Origin: an uncultured Verrucomicrobiota bacterium
Lineage (GTDB): Bacteria > Verrucomicrobiota > Verrucomicrobiia > Limisphaerales > UBA9464
Direction of reading: 5' to 3'
Assembly: GCA_903925515.1 (NCBI GenBank)
Contig: CAIYFP010000447.1
Span: 1-23,886 of the forward strand
Length of the DNA stretch: 23,886 bases
Shown: piece by piece, positions 17,601-23,886 of the stretch
Position numbering within the stretch: the first letter of the stretch is position 1
Layout of the letters: each line of letters starts with the position of its first letter
Made by a program: the position numbers and the translations under genes
Notes under the pieces: model-generated
Seen by the model: only the letters and a program-made list of their open reading frames with translations
Databases searched by the model: none
What the model was told of the DNA's origin: nothing

Positions 17601-17877
17601 CCCCGGCCACCACCGCCGCCTTCCCCGACTTCAAGACCCGGAACGCCTCCTCCTTCACGTCGAGGCGCAGGCCCGCCTTTCGCTTTCCCTCGTCGGGCCC
17701 ATGGCACGTATAACAGTGCTCCGACAGGATCGGGCGGATGTCGCGGTTGAAGTCGATGGCGCCGCCAACTCCCGCCGACGTGACGCCAGCCCCATGCACG
17801 CCCGGCACAAGCCACCCAGCCACCATCCACGCCGCCAACCGCGCGCCCCACCCATTCGTTTGCCCACGGGGATTCAT
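14656..17877 (-). CDS. Planctomycete-type cytochrome protein (PSCyt1-DUF1549-LamG-DUF1553)
   Basis: This 1073-residue secreted protein has a hydrophobic leader at about residues 12-30. The first domain is a planctomycete-type cytochrome c with CYTCH (55-59) and a VMPPPEGG segment (111-118) that may supply the axial Met. DUF1549 covers about 150-375 and contains a second CxxCH (CAECH, 344-348) in the GMTTGCAECHDHKYDP motif. A LamG/concanavalin-like beta-sandwich is inserted at about 455-640, suggesting carbohydrate binding, and DUF1553 spans about 725-1000. Two haem sites point to extracytoplasmic electron transfer or a haem-dependent reaction; no biochemical function is settled. ATG at 17877 places the leader near the N-terminus; ATG at 17910 is possible. 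It follows the TIM-barrel gene by 44 bases and precedes the DUF1501 gene by 12, so all three are probably one transcript. Confidence 0.93.
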   Translation of the reverse strand: MNPRGQTNGWGARLAAWMVAGWLVPGVHGAGVTSAGVGGAIDFNRDIRPILSEHCYTCHGPDEGKRKAGLRLDVKEEAFRVLKSGKAAVVAGDAKASSIVERVETKDPDEVMPPPEGGKPLTAAQVALIRRWVEGGAEWTGHWAFTAPKRPALPEVKDARWPRNELDRFVLARLEKEGLKPSPEADKATWVRRVTMDLTGLPPTIEEVDAFLTDGSADAYGKLVDRLLERPQYGERMAAHWLDLARFADTSGYHFDGVRFMWLWRDWVIRSFNTNQPFDQFTVEQLAGDLLPNATQSQRVATGFVRNNMTNDEGGADPDEYLNKYVVDRVNTLGAVWLGMTTGCAECHDHKYDPLAMKEFYRLYAFFHNVPEKGLDRIRSDNPPPRLPVPTPEQAVRLVEAEFRLKDAEKTLGDRQNELGETQEKFERETNGRPPGEPARDRVTGRIGFDDDLRAAMGGTNIVGQWKGTNGLAFEQGVAGRALALVGGGAAEWSGLPPWRRTNAFSAGVWVRWKGNGAVWSRMEPGPGFRGADVFVSDNKVQVHLVSAWPEDALKVKTKEGFSADRWHHLLVTHDGSGKASGLRVWVDGRRRDVDVERDGLKGEVGNEQPLRVGSRAGEAFLAGRVDRWVWWDRVLDDEEARREALQGFLPVIAKTGGQRTAEEQEDLRRFYREVFAIDLIRAEAALAKARKAKDEAFGAIPTTLVMEEMEQPRDTFVLVRGDFRNRGERVTAGLPSFLPPMPKGEAANRLGLARWLVDPSHPLMSRVTVNRMWSLFLGAGLVKTLNDFGSQGDWPSHPELLDWMAVQFREGGPVGNGARKGKPREVRPWDVKELVRMIVTSATYRQSAATTEALLARDRYNRLLARGPRLRLDAEFVRDNALAVSGLLDPRIGGPSVKPYQPPGIWDGTDSRYEQDKGEKLYRRGMYVFWRRSAHYPSFATFDAPNREVCTFLRQRTQTPLQSLVLMNDPVYVEAARALAARAWREAPDDPGRRLLRAFRHVLGRVPTPEELGVLRKTYTTELARFEKDVGAAKALLGVGESPVPDGIPAPGLAAMTAVANVLLNLNETITR

Positions 17878-17921
17878 GCGCCCCCAGACTGCCCATGGCC
17901 CACCCCTCATTCAACGACCGT

Positions 17922-18824
17922 TCACGCCCGAATCGCGGCCGCCATCTCCGCCAGCATCGACGGCACCCTCTTCCATGGGTCCTCCGGCATCTCGTACTCG
18001 AGCACGAACCAGCCCTGATACCCAGCGTCCCGCAACAGCTTCACCACACGCGGCAGGTCCGTCGCCACCGCCCCCTTCGACCCGCGCGGCCGCATCAGGC
18101 CCTTGTACTGCACGTTGACCGCATGCGGCGCGCATCGCGCAAGGTCGCCGTACGGGTCCGCCGTGTTGAAGTTCCCAATGTCGAGGTTGATCCCCACCCA
18201 CGGGCTGCGAACCGAGCGCACGATGTCCAGCAGGTCCGCCGCCTCCGTCACGACCCCGCCATGGTTCTCCACGCCAAGGAAGATGCCGTGACGCCCCGCA
18301 AGCTCGCCCATCTCCTCCAAGGCCTCGATCGTCCGGCGCTTCGCCTCCGACAGCGACGCACCCTTCGCCTCGCCCGCGAACACCCGGATGTGCGGCGCCC
18401 CAAGGACCGACGCACGCCCAATCCATGCACGCACCGACGCCATCTCCCGCTCCCGCCCCGGCCCCGTCGGCAACGTGAACGTGTTCCCCACCGCCGTCCC
18501 GCTCACCGTCACCCCCGCAAGAAACGCATGCCTTCGCACCCTCGAGAGGTACTCCTCGGGCAGCGGGTCCGGAAAATAGTAGCTCGTCAGCTCCGCACCC
18601 TCGCACCCGTGCGCGCCGCAGTAGTCCACGAACCGAAACATGTCCATCCGCGGCTCCGCCCCGTCCTTGCCCCGGGCGAAATCGCTCCCGAACGAATACG
18701 CCGCCAACGACAACCGCATGCGGGGTGGCCCCGATCGCTTGAAGGCCTCGCCTGCACCCAACGCCATGGGCCACACCATGCCCGCGCCCATGAAAGCACG
18801 CCGCGTCATCATTCCGGGATTCAT
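17922..18824 (-). CDS. Exported sugar phosphate isomerase/epimerase-like TIM-barrel protein
   Basis: This 300-residue protein belongs to the xylose isomerase-like TIM-barrel superfamily (AP endonuclease 2 family). The N-terminus MMTRRAFMGAGMVWPMALGAG has a twin-arginine pair and a hydrophobic stretch, so it appears to be exported by Tat. The barrel begins at MRLSLAAYSF (36-45). Expected metal ligands are Glu186 in GVENHG, Asp215 in NLDIGNFN and Glu276 or Glu278 in VLEYE. The usual His of the fourth ligand (HxKD) seems replaced: that strand reads AVNVQYKG (235-242), with Gln239. So the metal site may be altered. The upstream AEC transporter gene ends 10 bases before this start. Exported members next to DUF1501/DUF1553 proteins are common in Verrucomicrobiota and suggest extracytoplasmic sugar conversion. 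The substrate is unknown. Confidence 0.88.
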   Translation of the reverse strand: MNPGMMTRRAFMGAGMVWPMALGAGEAFKRSGPPRMRLSLAAYSFGSDFARGKDGAEPRMDMFRFVDYCGAHGCEGAELTSYYFPDPLPEEYLSRVRRHAFLAGVTVSGTAVGNTFTLPTGPGREREMASVRAWIGRASVLGAPHIRVFAGEAKGASLSEAKRRTIEALEEMGELAGRHGIFLGVENHGGVVTEAADLLDIVRSVRSPWVGINLDIGNFNTADPYGDLARCAPHAVNVQYKGLMRPRGSKGAVATDLPRVVKLLRDAGYQGWFVLEYEMPEDPWKRVPSMLAEMAAAIRA

Positions 18825-18834
18825 CCCCGCCAAC

Positions 18835-19803
18835 CTACGGAACTCCCGCCCCCATGGGAACGCCGGACACGCCCGCCACAACCCACGACCCCAGCCGCAC
18901 CCAGAACGGGATCGTCACAAACCCAAGGGCCGAAGTCGCCATCACCACCCGCACCGAGGTCAGCACGTCACCCCCGTAATGCCTCGCCATCACGATCGGA
19001 AACACCGCCGCCGGCATTGCCGCCTGCACCACCAGCACCCGCTTCAGCTCCACGGGCGCCGGCAACCAGCGCGCCGCCAACACCATCAACACCGGCGCAA
19101 GGACGCACCGCGCCCCGCATGCGGCACCCATCACCCGCCATCCGCCCGCCGTCCGGAGTTGGGGCGTCGTCTCAAGAAGCGTCGCACCGATCAACACCAG
19201 CCCCAGCGGAAAGCAACCCACCCCAAGCATGTGCACCGCCGAACCCAAAAACCCCGGGAAACGAACACCCGCAAGGTTCAGAACCACCCCCGCCACCACC
19301 GCCAGCAACGGCGGGTTCGCCAGCTTCCTCCATTCCCTCCAGCTCGCATGCCCAAACGTCACCAGCCCCAGCGTCCACAGGGCCACGTCCACCCCGAGGT
19401 TGTGCAGAAACAAGACCCCCGTCGTCTCTCTCGGAAACAACAACGTCACCAAGGGCAGGGCCGCATATCCGTAGTTTTGGAATCCGGCCGTCGCCACGAA
19501 CGTCCGCCTCTCCGCCTCCGTGCGGACCCCCGACCACCGCACAACCCGCCCCGCCAACCACACCCCCCAGGCCGCCCCAAGAAACCCCATGACCGGCGGA
19601 AGCAACACGTTCCCGGGCCTCCTCAACGACTCGTTGCCCATCACGTTCTCCAGAATCAGGCAGGGCGTCATCACGTTCACCACCACCCGCAGCAGGCTTT
19701 CGTCCGCCTCATGCGTCAGCCATTCCACCTTCCTCAGCCATGCCCCAATGGCCACCAGCAAGTACGCCGGCGTCACCGCCGCGATCACGGCCCGGATGTC
19801 CAT
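18835..19803 (-). CDS. AEC family transporter
   Basis: This 322-residue integral membrane protein has about ten hydrophobic helices and matches the auxin efflux carrier (AEC) family. Bacterial members move organic acids or similar small anions across the cytoplasmic membrane. Family features are the first helix AVIAAVTPAYLLVAIGAWL, the NVMTPCLILENV segment (43-54), the FQNYGYAALPLV motif (108-119; family pattern N-x-G...PL) in the first half, and a matching LVVQAAMPAAVFPIVMARHY in the second half. The family is an inverted repeat of five helices. ATG at 19803 is supported by AAGGGAG directly upstream (19812-19806); an extended frame to 19851 would overlap the preceding gene. Its location just before the exported isomerase and cytochrome genes suggests export or uptake of a product of that pathway, which is inference. 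Confidence 0.9.
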   Translation of the reverse strand: MDIRAVIAAVTPAYLLVAIGAWLRKVEWLTHEADESLLRVVVNVMTPCLILENVMGNESLRRPGNVLLPPVMGFLGAAWGVWLAGRVVRWSGVRTEAERRTFVATAGFQNYGYAALPLVTLLFPRETTGVLFLHNLGVDVALWTLGLVTFGHASWREWRKLANPPLLAVVAGVVLNLAGVRFPGFLGSAVHMLGVGCFPLGLVLIGATLLETTPQLRTAGGWRVMGAACGARCVLAPVLMVLAARWLPAPVELKRVLVVQAAMPAAVFPIVMARHYGGDVLTSVRVVMATSALGFVTIPFWVRLGSWVVAGVSGVPMGAGVP

Positions 19804-19843
19804 GGCTCCCTTGAATCCTCCCACGCACCCAGCCCAACACGCC

Positions 19844-20404
19844 TCACCCACGCCCAGCCAACAGCCCGATCAACAACTCAAACTCCGCCTCCTGCACCCT
19901 CCGCAGGAAATCCACGACCGGATCCGCCGCGCCCCTCCTGCCCGCGTCCTCGCACGCCGCCACCAGCACCATCGGGTCCAACGTCCCCGACAACACCAAC
20001 CGGTCCGCCACCGCACCGGCCGCGCCCGCGGGTCGCATCGACCCCAATCGACGCGCCAGCAACCGATACAACTCGTGATCTCCAACCTGCCGATACCAGT
20101 AGTTCGCGTTCCAGTAGTCCGGCTCCCTCCGATGCACCAAGGCATGCACGAGCGAGCCGTCCGGGTCCGTCATGTCCTGCACCATGTCATGCGCCTCGTT
20201 GTGATGGTCGTGATACAAGAGGCTCGCCGCCACCAACGAGGCCCGCCCGGACCCGTCGCCCGGCATCGCCTTCTCCACCCGTGCACGGACCTCCCGGACG
20301 CCCAGCGTCCCGGACCTCGGCTCCTGGCAGAGGTCCGGAGGCTCTTGCGTGCGCAAGCTCTCCCAGAGCGCCTTGCCCGGTGCATCGTTTCTTGAATTAG
20401 CCAT
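19844..20404 (-). CDS. Conserved hypothetical protein, His-rich and mostly helical
   Basis: This 186-residue protein has no recognised domain. It has no signal peptide or membrane segment, so it is probably cytoplasmic. The centre is strikingly rich in His and acidic residues: YHDHHNEAHDMVQ (64-76) followed by SLVHALVHRREPDYWNANYWYRQVG (84-108). The aromatic and charged HRREPDYWNANYW stretch looks like a conserved motif I associate with uncharacterised proteins in environmental bacteria, though I cannot name the family. The spacing of His65, His67, His68, His72, His87 and His91 with Glu70 could form a metal site. The C-terminal third is amphipathic helix. ATG at 20404 is the preferred start; 20440 is possible. 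It is the first gene of the - strand run, 40 bases before the AEC transporter. Its reality is supported by low-frequency residues (Trp, Tyr, His, Asn) in an otherwise Arg/Ala/Pro-rich frame environment. Confidence 0.75.
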   Translation of the reverse strand: MANSRNDAPGKALWESLRTQEPPDLCQEPRSGTLGVREVRARVEKAMPGDGSGRASLVAASLLYHDHHNEAHDMVQDMTDPDGSLVHALVHRREPDYWNANYWYRQVGDHELYRLLARRLGSMRPAGAAGAVADRLVLSGTLDPMVLVAACEDAGRRGAADPVVDFLRRVQEAEFELLIGLLAGRG

Positions 20405-20896
20405 GGAGGAACTCGCCCAAGGCTTTCCAAACCATTCCAAACGTCAAACGGGTTTTCCAAGGACCCCGGAAGACCAATCCCTCAATCCCATGCGTCGCCA
20501 TCCGCAGCGGGCATGCAAGACTCGGATACCCATGCGGCTCCCCAACGTTTCTGGTGGCTGCCATCCAGGACATGGCCAACCTAAAACTAAGGCAAACGTG
20601 GCCGAGCCGTCTCGGCTTTGGCCAGCGGCAGGATGCCGTCTCCAGCCTGACCCCGTAGCTCGGAGGTGCGACATCCTTGCCGCCGCGTGAGGCCACGCGC
20701 CTCCAGCATGGGCCATGCCTTGGGATCCGCCTGTGGATTGGACCCAACGACGGGCCCTCCCGAAACGATCGACCCACGAGGAACCCCAAATGCCTTCCCA
20801 AGCCATGGGATCCCACTCCACGCCACCTCGGGCATGCCCCTCGCGATGCGGCCCCGGCAAGTCCTCCGCCGGCACCGTCCCGTCAAAACCCAAGCC
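20405..20896. other. Intergenic stretch without a credible gene
   Basis: About 490 bases separate the oxidase operon from the next - strand gene. Frames open on the - strand here (for example 20444-20893) translate to Gly/Arg/Trp-rich sequence without recognisable folds and overlap the hairpin cluster, so I do not call them. The part near 20404 should hold the promoter of the hypothetical-AEC run. A TTGACG at 20447-20442 on the - strand could be a -35 box, but no good -10 follows at the right distance. The part from about 20600 to 20700 holds the hairpin cluster described separately. Confidence 0.6.
20600..20699. repeat. Cluster of three hairpins, candidate dispersed intergenic repeat
   Basis: Three inverted repeats occur within 100 bases. 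GGCC-G-AGCCG pairs with CGGCT-TT-GGCC at 20600-20623 around a three-base loop. CGGCA and TGCCG pair at 20626-20638 around GGA. CGCGTG and CACGCG pair at 20684-20699 around AGGC. The stems are directly visible. The composition and architecture resemble REP-like or degenerate repeat units that I recall from verrucomicrobial intergenic regions, but no second copy is present in this window. It could alternatively be a structured RNA or a decayed element. Confidence 0.5.
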
Positions 20897-20905
20897 TCAC
20901 TTGGG
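20885..20905 (-). terminator. Terminator of the cbb3 oxidase operon
   Basis: On the - strand CCCAAG (20905-20900) pairs with CTTGGG (20894-20889) around a five-base loop and is followed directly by TTTT (20888-20885). The stem overlaps the stop codon of the cytochrome c gene at 20897-20899. The stem is only six base pairs, but the T-run and the position at the end of the operon support it. Confidence 0.6.
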
Positions 20906-21694
20906 CAAGCCCTCCACCAGCGTCTTCAACTCAGCCGGAGGCAGCTTAAGCAAGGCCTCCCTCAATTGCGCCGGAGTCAGGGCCGCAGCACCGGCCGAGG
21001 CACCGCCACCTCCCGAGACCGGGACCTTCTCCAGTTCGGCAGCCGCATAGGCGTCAACCTTGCTTGCCGTCTCCTTGCGAATGGCCGCCACCTCGGCCGT
21101 CGTCACCGCCGACGCCTTGTTCCCCCATGCATTCCGGATGTAGGTCACCACGTCTGCAATCTGCCCGTCGTCCAAGCTGTCCTTGAAGGCGTTCATCTGG
21201 TTGTTGTAGTCCGCCCCCTTCACCTTCACCGGGCCCGACAAACCGTTCAACACGATCCTCACAATCCGATTCGGCCCCTCTGCCAAGACCCACTCCGAAC
21301 CCGCCAACGGCGGGAATTGGTTCGGCAATCCATTCCCATCAGCCTGATGGCAAGGCTGGCAATAGGTCGTGAACACAATCGCCCCGGCCCTCGCTTGCTT
21401 GGTTACGGGATCCTCCGCCCCGCCACCGCCCGCCACCGGCGGCGGCACGGGGTTGATCTGGGTCTCGGAAAACTCGTCCGCACGGAACCCACCCGAATAA
21501 TGCGTCAGGTAACTGCCCGCCCAGAAAACCAACCCCCCGATGAACACCACCAGCCAGAGGTTCAAGGGCTCGCGCCCCTCCACCGGCTCCGCCTTCTCAC
21601 GCAGCACCGCCGCATGCAAGTCCACCACGTCCGTCGCCTCGCCCAAGTCGAGACCTGGCCCCGTTGCCCGAGATCTATCCGTGTCAGCGCTCAT
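20897..21694 (-). CDS. Mono-haem cytochrome c, CcoP-like subunit of a cbb3-type oxidase
   Basis: This 265-residue membrane-anchored cytochrome c has one membrane helix at about 45-65 after a soluble acidic N-terminus. One haem site, CQPCH (112-116), lies in IVFTTYCQPCHQADGNGLP, and the likely axial ligand is Met167 in NNQMNAFKDSL. The domain ends with QIADVVTYIRNAWGN. A C-terminal extension of about 70 residues is Ala/Gly-rich and ends in a Leu/Glu helix. It should pass electrons to the ccoN/ccoO product at the outer face of the cytoplasmic membrane. Classical CcoP has two CxxCH sites; only one is visible here, so this is a variant third subunit. Its start overlaps the stop of ccoO by four bases (ATGA), which indicates translational coupling. 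No haem-copper maturation genes (ccoGHIS) are within the window. Confidence 0.88.
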   Translation of the reverse strand: MSADTDRSRATGPGLDLGEATDVVDLHAAVLREKAEPVEGREPLNLWLVVFIGGLVFWAGSYLTHYSGGFRADEFSETQINPVPPPVAGGGGAEDPVTKQARAGAIVFTTYCQPCHQADGNGLPNQFPPLAGSEWVLAEGPNRIVRIVLNGLSGPVKVKGADYNNQMNAFKDSLDDGQIADVVTYIRNAWGNKASAVTTAEVAAIRKETASKVDAYAAAELEKVPVSGGGGASAGAAALTPAQLREALLKLPPAELKTLVEGLPK

Positions 21695-22392
21695 TTGGTT
21701 GCAGGGGCAGGACCCGTGGTGTCGGTTGCCTTGGCATCAGCCCCGGCCTCGCCCTCGCCCTTGGAAGGCAACGGGGCCTCAGGCAACGCGACGCTCGTCT
21801 TGAGGCTTTGAAGATAGGCCACCAGTTGCCGCGCAGCCGCCGTGGGAACCACCTCGTGCCCAGCCAAAGGCGCATGCTCGCCCGAAAGCTTCAAGGCGTC
21901 CGAAGAGGGCCCCCTTGCCCCCACGGGCCGCACCTCGAACAAGAAAGGATACGGGGGCATCACGCTGCCTTTCGACGTGATCTGGGGGTTGTAGAGGTGC
22001 GACAGATGCCAGTCCGCGCTCGGCTGGCGCTCCCCGATGTTCGTGAGGTCCGGACCCGTCCTCGACGTGCCAAGCATCACGGGCTTGTCGTAGATGTAGT
22101 CCCGGCTCACCGTCCGCCGCTTGCCCCAGCCCCGCGCGATGTCGGCCCCAAAACCCTCCGGCCTCACCTGCTGGCTATGGCAATACACGCAGCCCAGCGA
22201 CCGATACAACTCCGCGCCCTGCTGCGCCTCGCCACTGCGCGCCTGCGGATACATCACCACCACCCCGGTCGCGTTCGTGCTGGTGTTCGCGGTCAACCCG
22301 CCAAGCTGCCGATGCGGCATCAACACAAGGCCAACCCAGCTCGACGCCAGCGTGAACAGGATTCCAAGGAAAAGCAGGGGTCCGTAGTTCAT
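21691..22392 (-). CDS. ccoO: cbb3-type cytochrome c oxidase subunit II (CcoO)
   Basis: This 233-residue mono-haem cytochrome c subunit belongs to the cbb3 oxidase complex in the cytoplasmic membrane. The N-terminal helix (about residues 5-25) anchors it. CVYCH (68-72) within SLGCVYCHSQQVRPE is the CcoO signature, and Met145 in GSVMPPYPFLF is the expected axial ligand. Family stretches GPDLTNIGER and WHLSHLYNP (about 113-136) are intact. The C-terminus is an acidic, Ala/Pro-rich tail. It carries electrons from the cytochrome c subunit to CcoN. ATG at 22392 lies four bases after the ccoN stop, and its own stop overlaps the next start, so the three genes are tightly coupled. Confidence 0.94.
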   Translation of the reverse strand: MNYGPLLFLGILFTLASSWVGLVLMPHRQLGGLTANTSTNATGVVVMYPQARSGEAQQGAELYRSLGCVYCHSQQVRPEGFGADIARGWGKRRTVSRDYIYDKPVMLGTSRTGPDLTNIGERQPSADWHLSHLYNPQITSKGSVMPPYPFLFEVRPVGARGPSSDALKLSGEHAPLAGHEVVPTAAARQLVAYLQSLKTSVALPEAPLPSKGEGEAGADAKATDTTGPAPATK

Positions 22393-22396
22393 CGCG

Positions 22397-23884
22397 TTAT
22401 TTCCCAGCCACGGCCACCGTCGCCTCGCCCGTTAGCAACGCCACCACAGGCTTGCGGTACGGGCCAAAAACCCGGGCCAACATCCACCCGACGTTCGCCA
22501 CAAACGCCACATGGCCAAGCGCCAGCAGCAATCCCGCCAAAGTCCGTGCCTTCAGCCATGGCAGCGTGCCCTCCACCACCTTCAGGAACGGCACCGCCGC
22601 ATCGTTCATCGCCATCCCCTGGAGGAACCCGCCCACGCTCAGCGGCACCACATAGAGGAATAGCCCCAATGCGCAGGCCCAGAAGTGGACCGAGACCAGC
22701 CCAAGGCATGGCCACTCGCGGCATGTAATCCGGGGCAGCAGGTAGTACAGCGAGCCAAACATCACCATGGTGAAGAACCCATACACGCCAAGGTGGGCAT
22801 GCGCGACCGTGTGATGCGTGAAGTGGACCACCTCGCTGTAGGACCGCAACGAGTTCGCGATCCCTTGCAAGCTCGTCAGCGTGTAGCAAACCGCCCCCAG
22901 TACCACGAACCTCAGCGTCGGGCTATGCCAAAGCTTCGAGAAATGACCCCACATCGTGAAATGATGGTTGATCGCCACCACCGTCACCGGCACCAGCATC
23001 ATCACGCTCGCCACGATCGAAACCGTGATCATCCACGCCGGCAGCGGCCCACCGATCAGGTGATGCAGACCGTTCCAGTTGTAGAAGAACGCCAGCGACC
23101 AAAACCCAAGCACGCTCAGGTAGTACGAGTGAATCGGCCGCCCGATGACCTTCGGGATGAAGTAGTAAATCGCCCCAAGGCCGATGGGCGTGAACCACAA
23201 GCCCAGCACGTTGTGCGCAAACCACCAGTTCACGGCAGCCTGCACCGTCCCCCGCACCGGCTCGATCAACAACATGATCTGGGCCGTCGCGTACAACCAA
23301 GGGAACCAAAGCAGCGCCGCGAGCAAATACCATTGCGACACGTACAGGTGCCTCTCGGTGCGCAACCGGAACGTGATCACGGACCAGACCGCGACCAACG
23401 CGTAGCTCACGAACAAGATCGGCGTCGCATACCTCGGCATCTCAAGCCATTCGATCGAGGTCGAGTCCCCCGCAAGGATCCCGACGATCCCCACCGTCAA
23501 CCCAATGTTCCAAAACACCGCCGCCACCGTCGTCAATCCCGGCGCCACGAAGGGAACCCGGCAAAGACGGCACATCAGCCATAGCGTCACCCCAATCCCC
23601 GTCTGCGAGGCCCACCCATAAATCACCGCGTTCAGGTGCGCCGGCCTCACCCTCCCGAACGTCAGGAACTCCCACGACGCAAGGAAGCCGGGACTGTGCA
23701 GCTTGATGCTCGAAATCAACGCAAGGAGCGTGCCCGCCAGCAACCATGCCAGACCGCTGCACACAAAGAACAACACCGGCAACCGGCACGAGGCGTCGAT
23801 CTCCGCCAGCAATGCCTTCCGGCCATCACCCACGGCAACGTCGCCCGGCATCAATGCCGACACGGTCATGGAAGGCTTGCTCAT
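22397..23884 (-). CDS. ccoN: cbb3-type cytochrome c oxidase subunit I (CcoN)
   Basis: This 495-residue catalytic subunit of a C-type haem-copper oxidase reduces O2 to water with high affinity and pumps protons. About twelve membrane helices are visible. Ligands are in place: His83 (RPAHLNAVIYG) and His364 for the low-spin haem b; His224 (WFAHNVLG), His274 and His275 (NGLHHL) for CuB; and His362 (AHAHLGVYGF) for haem b3. Tyr268 in FYNWNGLHHL is at the place of the active-site Tyr that cbb3 enzymes carry in this helix, which supports the C-family call. The start ATG at 23884 is two bases from the window end, so the ribosome binding site and promoter are not visible and a slightly longer N-terminus cannot be excluded. 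ccoO follows after four bases. Confidence 0.95.
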   Translation of the reverse strand: MSKPSMTVSALMPGDVAVGDGRKALLAEIDASCRLPVLFFVCSGLAWLLAGTLLALISSIKLHSPGFLASWEFLTFGRVRPAHLNAVIYGWASQTGIGVTLWLMCRLCRVPFVAPGLTTVAAVFWNIGLTVGIVGILAGDSTSIEWLEMPRYATPILFVSYALVAVWSVITFRLRTERHLYVSQWYLLAALLWFPWLYATAQIMLLIEPVRGTVQAAVNWWFAHNVLGLWFTPIGLGAIYYFIPKVIGRPIHSYYLSVLGFWSLAFFYNWNGLHHLIGGPLPAWMITVSIVASVMMLVPVTVVAINHHFTMWGHFSKLWHSPTLRFVVLGAVCYTLTSLQGIANSLRSYSEVVHFTHHTVAHAHLGVYGFFTMVMFGSLYYLLPRITCREWPCLGLVSVHFWACALGLFLYVVPLSVGGFLQGMAMNDAAVPFLKVVEGTLPWLKARTLAGLLLALGHVAFVANVGWMLARVFGPYRKPVVALLTGEATVAVAGK

Positions 23885-23886
23885 GG

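Noticed and set aside
13117..19592. Long + strand frames opposite DUF1501, DUF1553, the TIM barrel and the AEC gene
   Set aside because: They are compositional shadows rich in Arg, Pro, His and Ser; the - strand products have full-length family similarity.
20444..20893. A 149-codon - strand frame in the gap upstream of the hypothetical gene
   Set aside because: Trp/Gly/Arg-rich product without a fold, running through the hairpin cluster; likely chance or a translated repeat.
1..23886. CRISPR arrays, tRNA or rRNA genes, insertion sequences or phage genes
   Set aside because: No regularly spaced repeats, cloverleaf-like segments, transposase or integrase motifs were seen by reading the gaps between genes.

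Overview
The window is a GC-rich chromosomal segment carrying 17 protein-coding genes that I can support, packed with short gaps. No rRNA, tRNA, CRISPR array, transposase or phage gene is visible. The gene families point to Verrucomicrobiota, with Planctomycetota as the alternative. The markers are a DUF1501/DUF1549-DUF1553 'planctomycete-type cytochrome' pair with Tat-like leaders, a sugar isomerase-like TIM barrel with a Tat-like leader, an N-terminal 'ERSTNLVSW' module on a secreted protein, and a small Cys-rich secreted protein resembling DUF6370. The phylum call is inference from gene content; no marker rRNA is present.

Left part (63-8019, mostly + strand). A membrane-anchored CotH-family kinase-like protein is followed by a cytoplasmic thioredoxin-fold protein and then by a large protein with a signal peptide. 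That large protein combines a PEP-utiliser phosphohistidine domain and a PPDK/PEP-synthase-type ATP-grasp domain in the order seen in glucan water dikinases. The three are co-directional and may form an operon. A convergent small secreted protein gene has a clear intrinsic terminator. It is divergent from mobA (molybdenum cofactor nucleotidyltransferase), which is followed by an M50 site-2 protease with CBS domains.

Middle part (8050-20404, all - strand). Transcribed from right to left, the genes are: a conserved His-rich hypothetical protein; an AEC-family transporter; an exported TIM-barrel isomerase/epimerase-like protein; a large DUF1549/DUF1553 cytochrome protein with a LamG-like insert; a DUF1501 protein; a C-terminal processing protease (ctpA); tsaD (tRNA t6A synthesis); a PfkB carbohydrate kinase; and an exported N,N-dimethylformamidase-beta-like protein. 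Gaps range from about 10 to 100 bases, so several may be co-transcribed. The isomerase, DUF1553 and DUF1501 genes look like an extracytoplasmic catabolic module. ctpA and tsaD are housekeeping genes.

Right part (20405-23884). A stretch of about 490 bases without a credible gene holds a run of adjacent hairpins that looks like a dispersed intergenic repeat. Beyond it lies a three-gene cbb3-type terminal oxidase operon on the - strand (ccoN, ccoO, then a mono-haem CcoP-like cytochrome c), closed by a hairpin plus T-tract terminator.

The most unusual item is the exported dikinase-like protein at 2588-5716 next to a CotH kinase. Both families are ATP-dependent phosphotransferases, yet both appear directed to or across the membrane. 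A second candidate is the conserved hypothetical protein at 19844-20404.
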